From the IMG/VR virus record IMGVR_UViG_3300005613_000084, positions 1-53,099 of that record: DNA of 53,099 bases; one strand, written 5' to 3'. Both the position numbers and the translations under genes were made by a program. Under the pieces are notes generated by a model that was not told the DNA's origin, did not search any database, and saw only the letters and a program-made list of their open reading frames with translations. Source of the DNA: a virus. Below, piece by piece: positions 7,910-15,167 of this stretch. Position 1 is the stretch's first letter; each line of letters begins with the position of its first letter.

Positions 7910-8043
7910 CAGAGGAAGAGATGGCCGATTGGAACCAGCGACTAGAAGACGGCTGGAGAATGCTAGCCGACGACTACGGGACAGAAGACACCGACGGATT
8001 AACGATCTGGAACCCGAAAGAACCTATCACAGACGAGGAATAG
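7906..8043 (+). CDS. Small acidic protein, 45 aa
   Basis: Begins in the ATGA overlap with the excisionase gene behind GGAGGCGAAGGG and ends two bases before the ATPase start. Very acidic and Trp-containing (MTEEEMADWNQRLEDGW), no known family. The tight coupling on both sides supports it as a real gene; a small adaptor or inhibitor is possible. Confidence 0.6.
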   Translation: MTEEEMADWNQRLEDGWRMLADDYGTEDTDGLTIWNPKEPITDEE

Positions 8044-8045
8044 TT

Positions 8046-8831
8046 GTGGCCTACGATCTGAGTCAGATTTCATCCGGCAAGTGTGTCCGTGCACCGCGCA
8101 TCATTCTGTTGGGCGTCGAGAAGATCGGTAAGAGTACCTTTGCGGCCGGCGCGAATCAGCCGGTATTCCTCCCCATTAAAGGCGAGGAAGGAATTGACGA
8201 CCTGGACGTAAATAGGGTGCCGGTCTGTCAAACAGTTGCAGATGTTTTTGGTTGGCTGAAATTCCTGCACGAGGGCCAGCATGAATTTCAGTCGGTCGTA
8301 ATCGACTCAGTGAGTACGCTCGCGCTGATGATGCACGCGGAAATCTGCGCGAGAGGTAACGTCAAGTCAATTAACGACGTTGGCGGCGGGTATGGAAAAG
8401 GCACCGATGAAGCCGTTGGAATCTGGCAGGACATTACTGTCTGGCTGGATGCGATCCGGCGAGACCGCAATATGGCTTCAATCCTGGTTGGCCACGTCAA
8501 AATTAAGCGGTTCGACGATCCTGGCGGCGATTCCTACGACCAGTACCAAATGGATGTGCATGAGAAAGTCAGTAATCTTCTCTTCCGCTGGGCCGACTCG
8601 ATTCTGTTCTGCAATAACAAGGTCGTTGTCAAGGAAGAACAACTCGGCTTCCATAAAGATAACGTGAAGAAGCGCGGAATCGAAATCCAGGCCGGAAGCA
8701 GATGGCTCTACACACAAAAACGTCCCGCGCATCCAGGCGGAGGACGGGGTGTCTATGGCCGCCTTCCATACGAACTGCCGTTGTCTTGGGAGGCATTCAC
8801 GGCGGCCGTGTCTGCTGCAATGCAGCAATGA
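8046..8831 (+). CDS. RecA-like ATPase, Sak4-type single-strand annealing/recombination protein
   Basis: 261 residues from GTG 8046 (GAGG upstream). Walker A is GVEKIGKST (23-31); a Walker-B-like stretch SVVIDSVSTLAL follows near residue 85, and GHVK/HEKVSNLLFRWAD/RPAHPGGGR match the layout of phage AAA/RecA-like Sak4 proteins. In phages these are found with an ssDNA-binding protein and a nuclease and act in annealing recombination. The same neighbours are present here (ssDNA-binding-like gene at 9169, RecB-like nuclease at 11443). Confidence 0.82.
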   Translation: MAYDLSQISSGKCVRAPRIILLGVEKIGKSTFAAGANQPVFLPIKGEEGIDDLDVNRVPVCQTVADVFGWLKFLHEGQHEFQSVVIDSVSTLALMMHAEICARGNVKSINDVGGGYGKGTDEAVGIWQDITVWLDAIRRDRNMASILVGHVKIKRFDDPGGDSYDQYQMDVHEKVSNLLFRWADSILFCNNKVVVKEEQLGFHKDNVKKRGIEIQAGSRWLYTQKRPAHPGGGRGVYGRLPYELPLSWEAFTAAVSAAMQQ

Positions 8832-8837
8832 ATCACA

Positions 8838-8861
8838 GCGGCCCGGCGGAGCGCGGGCCGC
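8838..8861 (+). other. GC-rich hairpin between ATPase and zinc-finger genes
   Basis: GCGGCCCG and CGGGCCGC form a perfect eight-base-pair stem with an eight-base loop. There is no T run, so it is more likely an mRNA-stabilising or processing hairpin than a terminator. Confidence 0.5.
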
Positions 8862-8873
8862 CCGGAAACAGCT

Positions 8874-9284
8874 ATGTCGGAAATGAAAACTTGCAACCGA
8901 TGTGGCCAGAGGAAACCACTGACCGCATTCCCAATGTACTCCGGCTACCGAAAAGACGGCAGTCGGAAACGGCGAGGATATTGTAGAGAATGCTTTAACG
9001 CACAGAAACGTTGGCGGTACAAAATGGAAATGCACACGCACCTCTCTGAATGCGAGCGCTGCCCGACGTGTGGCGGTAAAGTCCACCCTGTACAACTGTC
9101 TGAAACTTTAATTGTGCCGTGCCTTCTGTGTTTTACGCTCGGCCTGCGCGATCCCCTGGAGAACTCTAATGCAACTACCCCAGCCGATGCCTGCTCCTCA
9201 GCCGATGCCTGCCGTAAATCAGCCGATGCCTATTTCTCAGCCGATACCCATGGTGCCTGCGATGGCGACGGATCAGTACGGTGA
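8874..9284 (+). CDS. Zinc-finger protein with long overlap into the next gene
   Basis: 136 residues. The N-terminal 70 residues hold CNRCGQRKP ... CRECFNAQKRW and CERCPTCGG, i.e. three Cys pairs typical of a treble-clef or zinc ribbon. This part resembles the N-terminal zinc module of the HNH nuclease at 38044 and the minus-strand protein at 22692. The last 38 residues overlap the next gene by 116 bases in another frame and are low-complexity (ADAC/SADA repeats). The folded part is convincing; the exact C-terminus is not. Confidence 0.6.
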   Translation: MSEMKTCNRCGQRKPLTAFPMYSGYRKDGSRKRRGYCRECFNAQKRWRYKMEMHTHLSECERCPTCGGKVHPVQLSETLIVPCLLCFTLGLRDPLENSNATTPADACSSADACRKSADAYFSADTHGACDGDGSVR

Positions 9285-9846
9285 CTTACAGCAAGTTCTG
9301 GGTCAGCCGATCGACCCGAACACGATTGAGCCGCAAGATGATTTTGACGCTCTGCCGCCTGGTGAGTACCCCGCACTGATTGAGTCTGCTGAGATTAAGC
9401 AGACCAAGGCAGGAGACGGCTACTATATCAAAATCATCATGCAGGTCTTGGACGGCCAGTATAAGGGCCAGAAGATTTTCGATAACATCAACATCCGGAA
9501 TCCGAATCCAAAGTGTATGCGGATCGGTATGCAGGCCCTCGGGGCGCTCGGTCGCGCAGTTGGGGCTCAGCGGCTTTCCGACATGTCACAGCTTATCAAC
9601 CAGGTTGTGGTCGTGAAGTTGCGCGTCAAGAAAGACAAGACCTATGGCGAGCAAAATATCGTCCAGAAGTACCTGCCCCCTGGTGAGGCGCAGCCTCAGG
9701 TTGGTGATGCTGGACTGCCGAGACCTGCTGTAACTCCTGGGTCGCCTGCCGCTGTACCCGCGGCCACCGCCCCACAGGCCGTTGGTCCCGCTCCGGCACC
9801 GACACAACCGGCAGCAGGGCAGTCGAGGCCGTGGGACTCTCGATAG
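9169..9846 (+). CDS. Phage ssDNA-binding-like protein (DUF669 type)
   Basis: 225 residues from ATG 9169 (GGAG ten bases upstream). Starts with four Pro/Met repeats (QPMPAPQPMP...), followed by a compact beta-rich domain (DALPPGEYPALIESAEIKQT to NQVVVVKLRVKKD) with the layout of DUF669-family proteins that accompany annealing proteins, and a Pro/Ala-rich flexible tail. Domain plus disordered tail is typical of SSB-like proteins. Expected to coat single strands and work with the Sak4-like ATPase upstream. Confidence 0.7.
   Translation: MQLPQPMPAPQPMPAVNQPMPISQPIPMVPAMATDQYGDLQQVLGQPIDPNTIEPQDDFDALPPGEYPALIESAEIKQTKAGDGYYIKIIMQVLDGQYKGQKIFDNINIRNPNPKCMRIGMQALGALGRAVGAQRLSDMSQLINQVVVVKLRVKKDKTYGEQNIVQKYLPPGEAQPQVGDAGLPRPAVTPGSPAAVPAATAPQAVGPAPAPTQPAAGQSRPWDSR
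9181..9252 (+). repeat. Short tandem repeat, CAGCCGATGCC core
   Basis: Four near-identical copies of CAGCCGATGCC start at 9181, 9199, 9220 and about 9239. They encode QPMP repeats in the ssDNA-binding-like gene and ADAC/SADA repeats in the overlapping zinc-finger frame. Confidence 0.8.
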
Positions 9847-9864
9847 CTGGCTCGATGTTGGTTC

Positions 9865-9886
9865 CGGTGGCCACGGATGGCCACCG
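9865..9886 (+). other. Hairpin after the ssDNA-binding-like gene
   Basis: CGGTGGCCA and TGGCCACCG form a perfect nine-base-pair stem around CGGA. Not followed by a T run. The 79-base gap it sits in contains no other feature. Confidence 0.55.
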
Positions 9887-9925
9887 CTCTCTTCCCTCTC
9901 CGAAAAAGACCGAGATCGAAGACTG

Positions 9926-10129
9926 ATGGGATGGCTCGGGAGCGCCCTGATTATCGCTGGCCACTGGCGGCTCGGTGCACGGTCGCGAGTCGGATTCCTA
10001 CTCGGGATCGCTGGTGGCTGTTGCTGGATCACAGAGGGTGTTCGTATTGGGAAAACGGATTTGATTTTCATTGAGTGCGTGCTTGCGACAATTGCAATCA
10101 GAAACTTCTGGAGATGGGGACATGACTGA
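9926..10129 (+). CDS. Small membrane protein, 67 aa
   Basis: MGWLGSALIIAGHW ... VGFLLGIAGGCCWITEGV ... LIFIECVLATIAIRNFW suggests two to three short transmembrane helices. Only the part from ATG 9926 is membrane-like; the frame extends upstream in unlikely sequence. It ends eight bases inside the next gene. Spacing of Gly and aromatic residues recalls a minimal PnuC-like helix bundle, but the family is not certain. Confidence 0.6.
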   Translation: MGWLGSALIIAGHWRLGARSRVGFLLGIAGGCCWITEGVRIGKTDLIFIECVLATIAIRNFWRWGHD

Positions 10130-10535
10130 AGAAATTGAACAGCTAAGGAAACTCGCAAAGCAACTTTCTGACGCGAAAGACGCAGAGGAAATCGCGCGAG
10201 AACTCCGAATCGGTATCGAGCAGCAGATCGCTGAACTCGTACCGACTGACGAGGAAGGGCAGCGAACCATTTCGCTTGGTAGCAGGTTGAAGCTGACTGT
10301 AAAGCGTGGCCTCATCTACAAGGCCGACACCGACGAAATTGCACGGACACTCAATCAACTGGGGCTCAAGGATGGCAACAAGTACCCGGTGCCTGTCAAA
10401 ACGACCACAAAGGTGACCCTGGATACTGCTGGCTATCGCCAGTATCGCGAGGAATTGCCAGAGGTATGGAAGGCGATTTCCCAACACGTCACCGCCAAGC
10501 CGGCGAAGGTTGCCGTGACCCTAAAGGGAGAGTAA
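10122..10535 (+). CDS. Recombination-module protein of unknown function, 137 aa
   Basis: ATG 10122 follows GGAGATGGGG. The N-terminal 45 residues form a charged helix (MTEEIEQLRKLAKQLSDAKDAEEIARELRIGIEQQ), then a compact alpha-beta domain ending KVAVTLKGE. Similar-length coiled-coil plus beta proteins occur beside annealing proteins in phages; I cannot name the family. It overlaps both neighbours, so it belongs to the recombination operon. Confidence 0.7.
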   Translation: MTEEIEQLRKLAKQLSDAKDAEEIARELRIGIEQQIAELVPTDEEGQRTISLGSRLKLTVKRGLIYKADTDEIARTLNQLGLKDGNKYPVPVKTTTKVTLDTAGYRQYREELPEVWKAISQHVTAKPAKVAVTLKGE

Positions 10536-10753
10536 TGAACCTGAAGCGATTGGTAACCAAGGAAGAGCGGATGCGCGCCTACGCAGAGCGGCATAAAAGA
10601 CACGAAAGACGACCTGAGTTTAGCCCTTGCCGCGAGTCGCGCACATCACGCTTACCGATTTGCGTGGGCTTACAAGCACTCGCTGATGTATGGGGCGCAA
10701 CTGCAAGGGAGAAGCACAATGAAAGTGTGGCTGTCCAATATCCGGCTCGTTGA
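10535..10753 (+). CDS. Small basic protein, 72 aa
   Basis: Begins at the TAATG junction after GGGAGAG, which supports translation. N-terminus is highly basic (MNLKRLVTKEERMRAYAERHKRHERRPEF). The last 35 bases overlap the next gene. No family recognised. The far end could also be coding in the frame of the next gene, so the C-terminus is doubtful. Confidence 0.45.
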   Translation: MNLKRLVTKEERMRAYAERHKRHERRPEFSPCRESRTSRLPICVGLQALADVWGATAREKHNESVAVQYPAR

Positions 10754-10919
10754 AGCCGACAGAATCATGTCCGCCTTTCCTGGCGTTACTCCAGGGACGC
10801 CACACGCTGCCGGTGGAATGTCGGCCAGGGAACTCTGTAAGGCCAATATTATCGGCCTTTATGCTCCCGAGGCGCAAGCTGCCGAATTGACGTTCCGACT
10901 AGGAGATCGAAATGAGTGA
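10719..10919 (+). CDS. Small protein, 66 aa
   Basis: ATG 10719 lies behind AGGGAGAA. Sequence MKVWLSNIRLVEADRIMSAF ... GGMSARELCKANIIGLY; no known family, no membrane segment. Its stop overlaps the next start by eight bases in the usual pattern of this operon. Confidence 0.6.
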   Translation: MKVWLSNIRLVEADRIMSAFPGVTPGTPHAAGGMSARELCKANIIGLYAPEAQAAELTFRLGDRNE

Positions 10920-11331
10920 TACAGTAGTTACGAAAGAGTTTCGCAAGAGTGGCAACGGAGAGTTTTACTCGATAGTAAGGAAGGATACAACGGGCTTACG
11001 TTCTCAACTAGAGACCATAATACAACTCGGCTGGCTGCCTCGGGACATTGAAATCCCCGAAACCGCCAAGAGTCTGTGGTTTGAATTCTCGCGCAAAAAG
11101 AGGGCCGGTTCAATTCCAGTTGAGCTTCGCGCCTACGATATGACGCTTGAGGTGGAGAATCCTCTTGCACCCCCAGAGTGGAAGGATGGGAGGGGATGGA
11201 AACCACAATATACTTCATTGTACTCATCTGAGATCGTAGGTGGCCTCGCAAAGGCGCTGAAAATCCTGGGTCTAAAGTGTCTCTTGACAGGGAACAGTAA
11301 GCGCTTTATGCGAGTTCTCTACACCGAATAG
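10912..11331 (+). CDS. Hypothetical protein, paralogue of 14459-14809
   Basis: 139 residues behind AGGAG. A central block WLPRDIEIPETAKSLWFEF ... SIPVE recurs in the protein at 14459 as WLKDLEIPDTAKTLWFEL ... SIPVE, and both go on to a SLY-s-E/SLYHNEL motif and a basic C-terminus. The two are clearly related and lie 3 kb apart in the same operon on either side of the nuclease-helicase pair. Function unknown. Confidence 0.72.
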   Translation: MSDTVVTKEFRKSGNGEFYSIVRKDTTGLRSQLETIIQLGWLPRDIEIPETAKSLWFEFSRKKRAGSIPVELRAYDMTLEVENPLAPPEWKDGRGWKPQYTSLYSSEIVGGLAKALKILGLKCLLTGNSKRFMRVLYTE

Positions 11332-11342
11332 GAGGTAACATC

Positions 11343-11453
11343 GTGAACACTATCACCTCTGAATTCGGTGCTCTTATGGTGTTATTTGGAATACTCGAAT
11401 TCGCGATTGGCGCAATCGCTGGCTGGTGTTTGAGAGGACTTCATGGGCGGTGA
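11343..11453 (+). CDS. Tiny membrane protein, 36 aa
   Basis: GTG 11343 has a near-perfect TAGGAGGT ribosome site, and the stop overlaps the next start by eleven bases. The protein is one transmembrane helix (FGALMVLFGILEFAIGAIAGW) with a short basic tail (RGLHGR). No family recognised; it was identified from ribosome site and coupling. Confidence 0.6.
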   Translation: MNTITSEFGALMVLFGILEFAIGAIAGWCLRGLHGR

Positions 11454-12756
11454 TATCGCAGACGTACAGGGTGATTCGCAGACCGTTCAGGCGATTTTCG
11501 CCCACTACAAACAACAGGGCGATAACGGCTACATGAGCCGTACAGTCCCCGCGTCGATGCTCGGGCATCCGTGCGAACGATACCTCTGGTATTGCTATCG
11601 GCAGTGCTGTAAACCGGACTTTGACGGTCGGATGTACCGCTTGTTCGAGACTGGCCAGCGGGAAGAGGAACGGATCGCCGCGGACCTTCGCGCGATTGGG
11701 TGTACGGTCCACGTTGAGGATGAGCAGACCAAGAGGCAATTCTTGGTGACTGAGTTCGGCGGGCACCTGAAAGGCTACCTGGACGGCTGTGTCCTCGGGC
11801 TCCCGGAGGCACCGAAGACCTGGCATGTCCTGGAAATGAAAACACACAACGCCAAGTCGTTCCGGGATCTGTGCCGGCAGGGCGTCCGGAAATCACAGCC
11901 GAAGCACGCTGCGCAATGTGCTATTTACATGCACCTAACCGGCATGAAGCGAGCCTTGTATTTTGCGACCTGCAAGGATAACGACGCGATCTACATAGAG
12001 AGGCTTCGATACGACAAAAGCGAGGCGAAGGTTTTAATGGCTAAGGCGCAAGGGGTCATTGAATCAGTAACCCCGCCTTTCCGGCTTTCCGACCGGCCCG
12101 ACTACTATGAATGCCGTTGGTGTGATGCGCACGATATCTGCCATGGCACTGGCGAATTTGCGCTGCCCGTTCCGAAACTCTCTTGCCGGCACTGTTGCCA
12201 CGCTACGCCAGTAGTAACTGGCGACGGCGGGCAATGGGAGTGTGAACGGCATCACGTGCGCATCAACACCGATAGCCCATGTAGCGACCATTTGACGCTC
12301 CCCGTACTCCTCCCTTTCGCGGAGCCGGGAATCTATGACGAAGACGAGCGGGAACGAGAGTCGATTGAATTCCGAAACGCAGACGGAACCACTTGGAAGC
12401 ACGGCAATGCCTCGGGCTGTATCACAAGCCACGCCCTTATGGGAATGCCGGCCAGTCTGACTGGTAATGAGACCGTCAGTGCTGCTGGTGACCTCTTCGG
12501 TGCTCGGATTACCGGCTACGTTGCCGACGATATTCTCGCTCGTTATCCAGAGGGAGACTCACGGGTTATTTGGAAGGGGCGGGCCGGTGAATTCATGGAT
12601 GCCTGGAATGGAATCTACCAAGAGAAGTTCGCTGAACTGAAACCGATCGCCAGATGCGACCTCGCGGAGGCGACTGTCTGTGAGTACGAGGGCGGACGGA
12701 TCGCAATCCTTTGGGAAGGTGGAAAGCTGGCTGAGATTCGCGAGGGGGTTGAGTGA
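11443..12756 (+). CDS. PD-(D/E)XK nuclease, RecB/Cas4-like
   Basis: 437 residues. GHPCERYLWY near residue 43, then GYLDG (Asp of the nuclease motif, about 108) and HVLEMKTHN (E-x-K, about 125-131) give the PD-(D/E)XK core; QCAIYMHLTGMKRALYF is the following helix-strand. Downstream Cys pairs (CRWCDAHDIC, SCRHCCHA) could hold an iron-sulphur or zinc cluster as in Cas4/AddB-type nucleases. The C-terminal 150 residues are not recognised. Likely an exonuclease producing single strands for the annealing protein. Stops directly before the helicase start. Confidence 0.82.
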   Translation: MGGDIADVQGDSQTVQAIFAHYKQQGDNGYMSRTVPASMLGHPCERYLWYCYRQCCKPDFDGRMYRLFETGQREEERIAADLRAIGCTVHVEDEQTKRQFLVTEFGGHLKGYLDGCVLGLPEAPKTWHVLEMKTHNAKSFRDLCRQGVRKSQPKHAAQCAIYMHLTGMKRALYFATCKDNDAIYIERLRYDKSEAKVLMAKAQGVIESVTPPFRLSDRPDYYECRWCDAHDICHGTGEFALPVPKLSCRHCCHATPVVTGDGGQWECERHHVRINTDSPCSDHLTLPVLLPFAEPGIYDEDERERESIEFRNADGTTWKHGNASGCITSHALMGMPASLTGNETVSAAGDLFGARITGYVADDILARYPEGDSRVIWKGRAGEFMDAWNGIYQEKFAELKPIARCDLAEATVCEYEGGRIAILWEGGKLAEIREGVE

Positions 12757-14370
12757 GTGGAGCCTCGCCCCTACCAGAACGAATGCCTCGCGGCGCTGGA
12801 CAATCACATCTGCACGGCTGAGACGAACCCGTGTGTTGTGATGCCGACTGGCTCCGGTAAGTCCCCATGTATCGCGTGGATCATCCAGAAATGGAAAACG
12901 GAGTCACCGTGGTTCCGTTGCGTGATTCTCGCGCATCGGAAAGAGCTAATCGAGCAGAACGCCAAGGCGCTGGAGGCGATTGCCCCCGAGCTTAATGTGG
13001 GTATTTTCTCGGCAGCACTAAAACGTCGAGATTGGGAGGCTTCCGTTCTTTATGCCTCTATTGATTCCATCTTTTGGCGGGCAGGCGATTTTACGCCCTG
13101 GGACGTAATCATGGTCGACGAAGCCCACAGAATACCATTGAAAGGCGAGGGGAAGTACCGGCGATTCATTCAGGAGAGCCGGCAATGGAACGATAGGCTC
13201 CGCGTTGTCGGTTGGACTGCAACGCCCTTTCGTCTTGACGGCGGGCGGATTTGCCATCGCGATCATATCCTGAATGAAGTGTGCTATGAAGCCAAGGTGA
13301 CGGACCTCATTAAACAAGGCTTCCTCTGTAATTTGCGGTCCAAGGTAGGGGAGGCACAGCCGGACTTATCGAGCGCCAAGAAAGCCTGCGGAGACTACAC
13401 GATCAAGAGTCTCGCGGAGATTACGAATCGCGATCAGATCGTTACCGAGGCCGTGACGGAAGCTGTACGGCTCATCGGAGCCGAGAACCGTAAGGCCGTG
13501 ATTTTCTTCTGTGTCGATGTCGCGCATTGCGAGCGGGTGAGCGCTGAGCTTCAAAAACACAGAATCTACGCGCCTGTTGTGACTGCTAAAACGAAACAAC
13601 GCGATCGCGACAGAATCGTCAGAGATTTTAAGGCCCGGAAAATCAACGCCCTGTGTAATGTCAATGTTTATACAGAAGGATTCGATGCGCGGCACGTCGA
13701 CTGCATTGTGCTCCTGCGCCCGACTCTCTCGGCGGGGCTTTACTCACAGATGGTAGGTCGCGGGCTGCGAATTCACGACGACAAGACGGATTGTCTTGTG
13801 CTGGACTTCGGAGGCTGTATTGAGCAACACGGCCCGATAGATCTCCTGGACGGCGAGCCCGTGGTGATGGCAACATGCGGCAACTGCCGTGAGTCGTTCT
13901 CTCGTGCCGCGCGAGTCTGCCCGCAGTGCGGTTGGGAAATTCCGAAACAAGAGATCGAACGTCTAGAGGGCGAGGAACGGGAACGGCGCTTACACGGCAA
14001 GCAGGCATCGGGTGAGTCTATCATCTCGACACAGCCAAAGACGCGCAAGGTCGACGCTGTATTCGTTAATCGGCATGTCAAAGCTGGCTCTCCTGATTCG
14101 ATCCGCGTGCAGTACCGCTGCGAACTGTCGATGTACCGCGAATGGATTTGCCTGGACCATGATGGGTACGCTGGCAAGAAGGCGCAACAGTGGTGGATAC
14201 AGCGCTTCGGGCGACCGAAGAACGGAATAATTACCGTCAACGAAGCCCTCGAAAACCTCTTCCTTTCGCAGGAAATCCTGGAGTGGACAAAGACTATCAC
14301 CGTTCGGTACGGCAAAAGGTATTGGGAGATCGTTGCATACAATAAACCTCTGGAAATGGAGGCTGCATAA
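12757..14370 (+). CDS. Superfamily 2 DEAD/DEAH-type helicase with zinc ribbon
   Basis: 537 residues, GTG start right after the nuclease stop. Motif I PTGSGKS (30-36), motif II VDEAH (120-124), motif III WTATPF (153-158), motif VI QMVGRGLR (331-338), then a zinc ribbon (CGNCRESFSRAARVCPQCGWE). This is the SSL2/UvsW-like layout of phage DNA helicases involved in fork remodelling and recombination. A 60-base stretch around motif VI (13732-13791) recurs in the small gene at 24912-25082. Confidence 0.92.
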   Translation: MEPRPYQNECLAALDNHICTAETNPCVVMPTGSGKSPCIAWIIQKWKTESPWFRCVILAHRKELIEQNAKALEAIAPELNVGIFSAALKRRDWEASVLYASIDSIFWRAGDFTPWDVIMVDEAHRIPLKGEGKYRRFIQESRQWNDRLRVVGWTATPFRLDGGRICHRDHILNEVCYEAKVTDLIKQGFLCNLRSKVGEAQPDLSSAKKACGDYTIKSLAEITNRDQIVTEAVTEAVRLIGAENRKAVIFFCVDVAHCERVSAELQKHRIYAPVVTAKTKQRDRDRIVRDFKARKINALCNVNVYTEGFDARHVDCIVLLRPTLSAGLYSQMVGRGLRIHDDKTDCLVLDFGGCIEQHGPIDLLDGEPVVMATCGNCRESFSRAARVCPQCGWEIPKQEIERLEGEERERRLHGKQASGESIISTQPKTRKVDAVFVNRHVKAGSPDSIRVQYRCELSMYREWICLDHDGYAGKKAQQWWIQRFGRPKNGIITVNEALENLFLSQEILEWTKTITVRYGKRYWEIVAYNKPLEMEAA

Positions 14371-14462
14371 TGATTGACAACATGATTGATAACCCGTTCG
14401 TTTGCGAAATGCTCCGAATCATCAGAATCAGGCCCCCAGTTAAAGAGGAGACTGCACAATGA
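14370..14462 (+). CDS. Micro-protein, 30 aa
   Basis: Begins in the TAATG overlap with the helicase stop (GGAGG 13 bases upstream) and ends in an ATGA overlap with the next gene. Sequence MIDNMIDNPFVCEMLRIIRI; no family. It may be a genuine tiny gene or a coupling leader that carries ribosomes from the helicase to the next gene. Confidence 0.45.
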   Translation: MIDNMIDNPFVCEMLRIIRIRPPVKEETAQ

Positions 14463-14809
14463 AAGTTATGTCCAAAGCGTTCCATAGAGATGGAAAAGTT
14501 TTCTACTTGCCGGACGCGAACCACTTCGATCCAGAGCCAATGAACATTGATTGGCTCAAAGACTTGGAAATCCCAGACACCGCCAAGACGCTGTGGTTTG
14601 AGTTGCTTGACAAGCCGACCGATAACTCAATCCCCGTGGAAGCAAGCTCTTGCGGTCTATGCATTGACCTCTCAACTGACGAAGATCAATCGTCCCTCTA
14701 TCATAATGAGTTAATTGGCAGGGGCGGCAAGAGGCTGGATAGTTTCATTGGGAAAAGTGCGTTTGGCCACAGAAACATGCACTTGCAGGTTCATTATCGT
14801 GAAGAATGA
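14459..14809 (+). CDS. Hypothetical protein, paralogue of 10912-11331
   Basis: 116 residues behind GAGGAG. Shares the WL-DLEIPDTAKTLWFEL ... SIPVE block with the protein at 10912 but has a shorter middle. Both copies look intact, which argues for selected, divergent roles rather than a relic. Function unknown. Confidence 0.7.
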   Translation: MKVMSKAFHRDGKVFYLPDANHFDPEPMNIDWLKDLEIPDTAKTLWFELLDKPTDNSIPVEASSCGLCIDLSTDEDQSSLYHNELIGRGGKRLDSFIGKSAFGHRNMHLQVHYREE

Positions 14810-14984
14810 AATCACACGAATAACGATTGTGCGACATAACTCAATCTCAGCCAGGCATTGGTACGTGATCCCTTTTCCGCGAGGTAACCACCGCAATAGG
14901 AAATTTAATCACTTCGATGACGCGGAGGAATATGCGGAATCCCTTTCTCCGCACGCGGAAATAAAAGTTGAGGCTTACGACTAA
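14799..14984 (+). CDS. Small protein, 61 aa
   Basis: GTG 14799 overlaps the end of the preceding gene by eleven bases, with AGGT upstream. Sequence has a basic, aromatic-rich first half (ITIVRHNSISARHWYVIPFPRG) and an acidic helix (DDAEEYAESLSP). No family recognised. Confidence 0.5.
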   Translation: MKNEITRITIVRHNSISARHWYVIPFPRGNHRNRKFNHFDDAEEYAESLSPHAEIKVEAYD

Positions 14985-14996
14985 AGGGGATGCATA

Positions 14997-15167
14997 ATGT
15001 CGATTGAAAATCCAAAAACGCACGCGGAATTTATTGCGCGGTGGCGCAGGATACTCGGGTGCGAGAGTTGTAAGGCCCCAGAGGCACCAATGGTATGCTG
15101 GTGTCGTGTATGCGTTCAACTGGAGAGTATGCGGAGAGAAATGCGTGCAATCATGGGTAAGCAATGA
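14997..15167 (+). CDS. Small zinc-binding-like protein, 56 aa
   Basis: ATG 14997 follows AAGGGGATGC; the stop overlaps the primase start in ATGA. CESC at about residue 22-25 and CWCRVC at about 36-41 could bind zinc; the C-terminus is a helix (LESMRREMRAIMGKQ). Translational coupling suggests a partner of the primase-polymerase. No family recognised. Confidence 0.6.
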   Translation: MSIENPKTHAEFIARWRRILGCESCKAPEAPMVCWCRVCVQLESMRREMRAIMGKQ

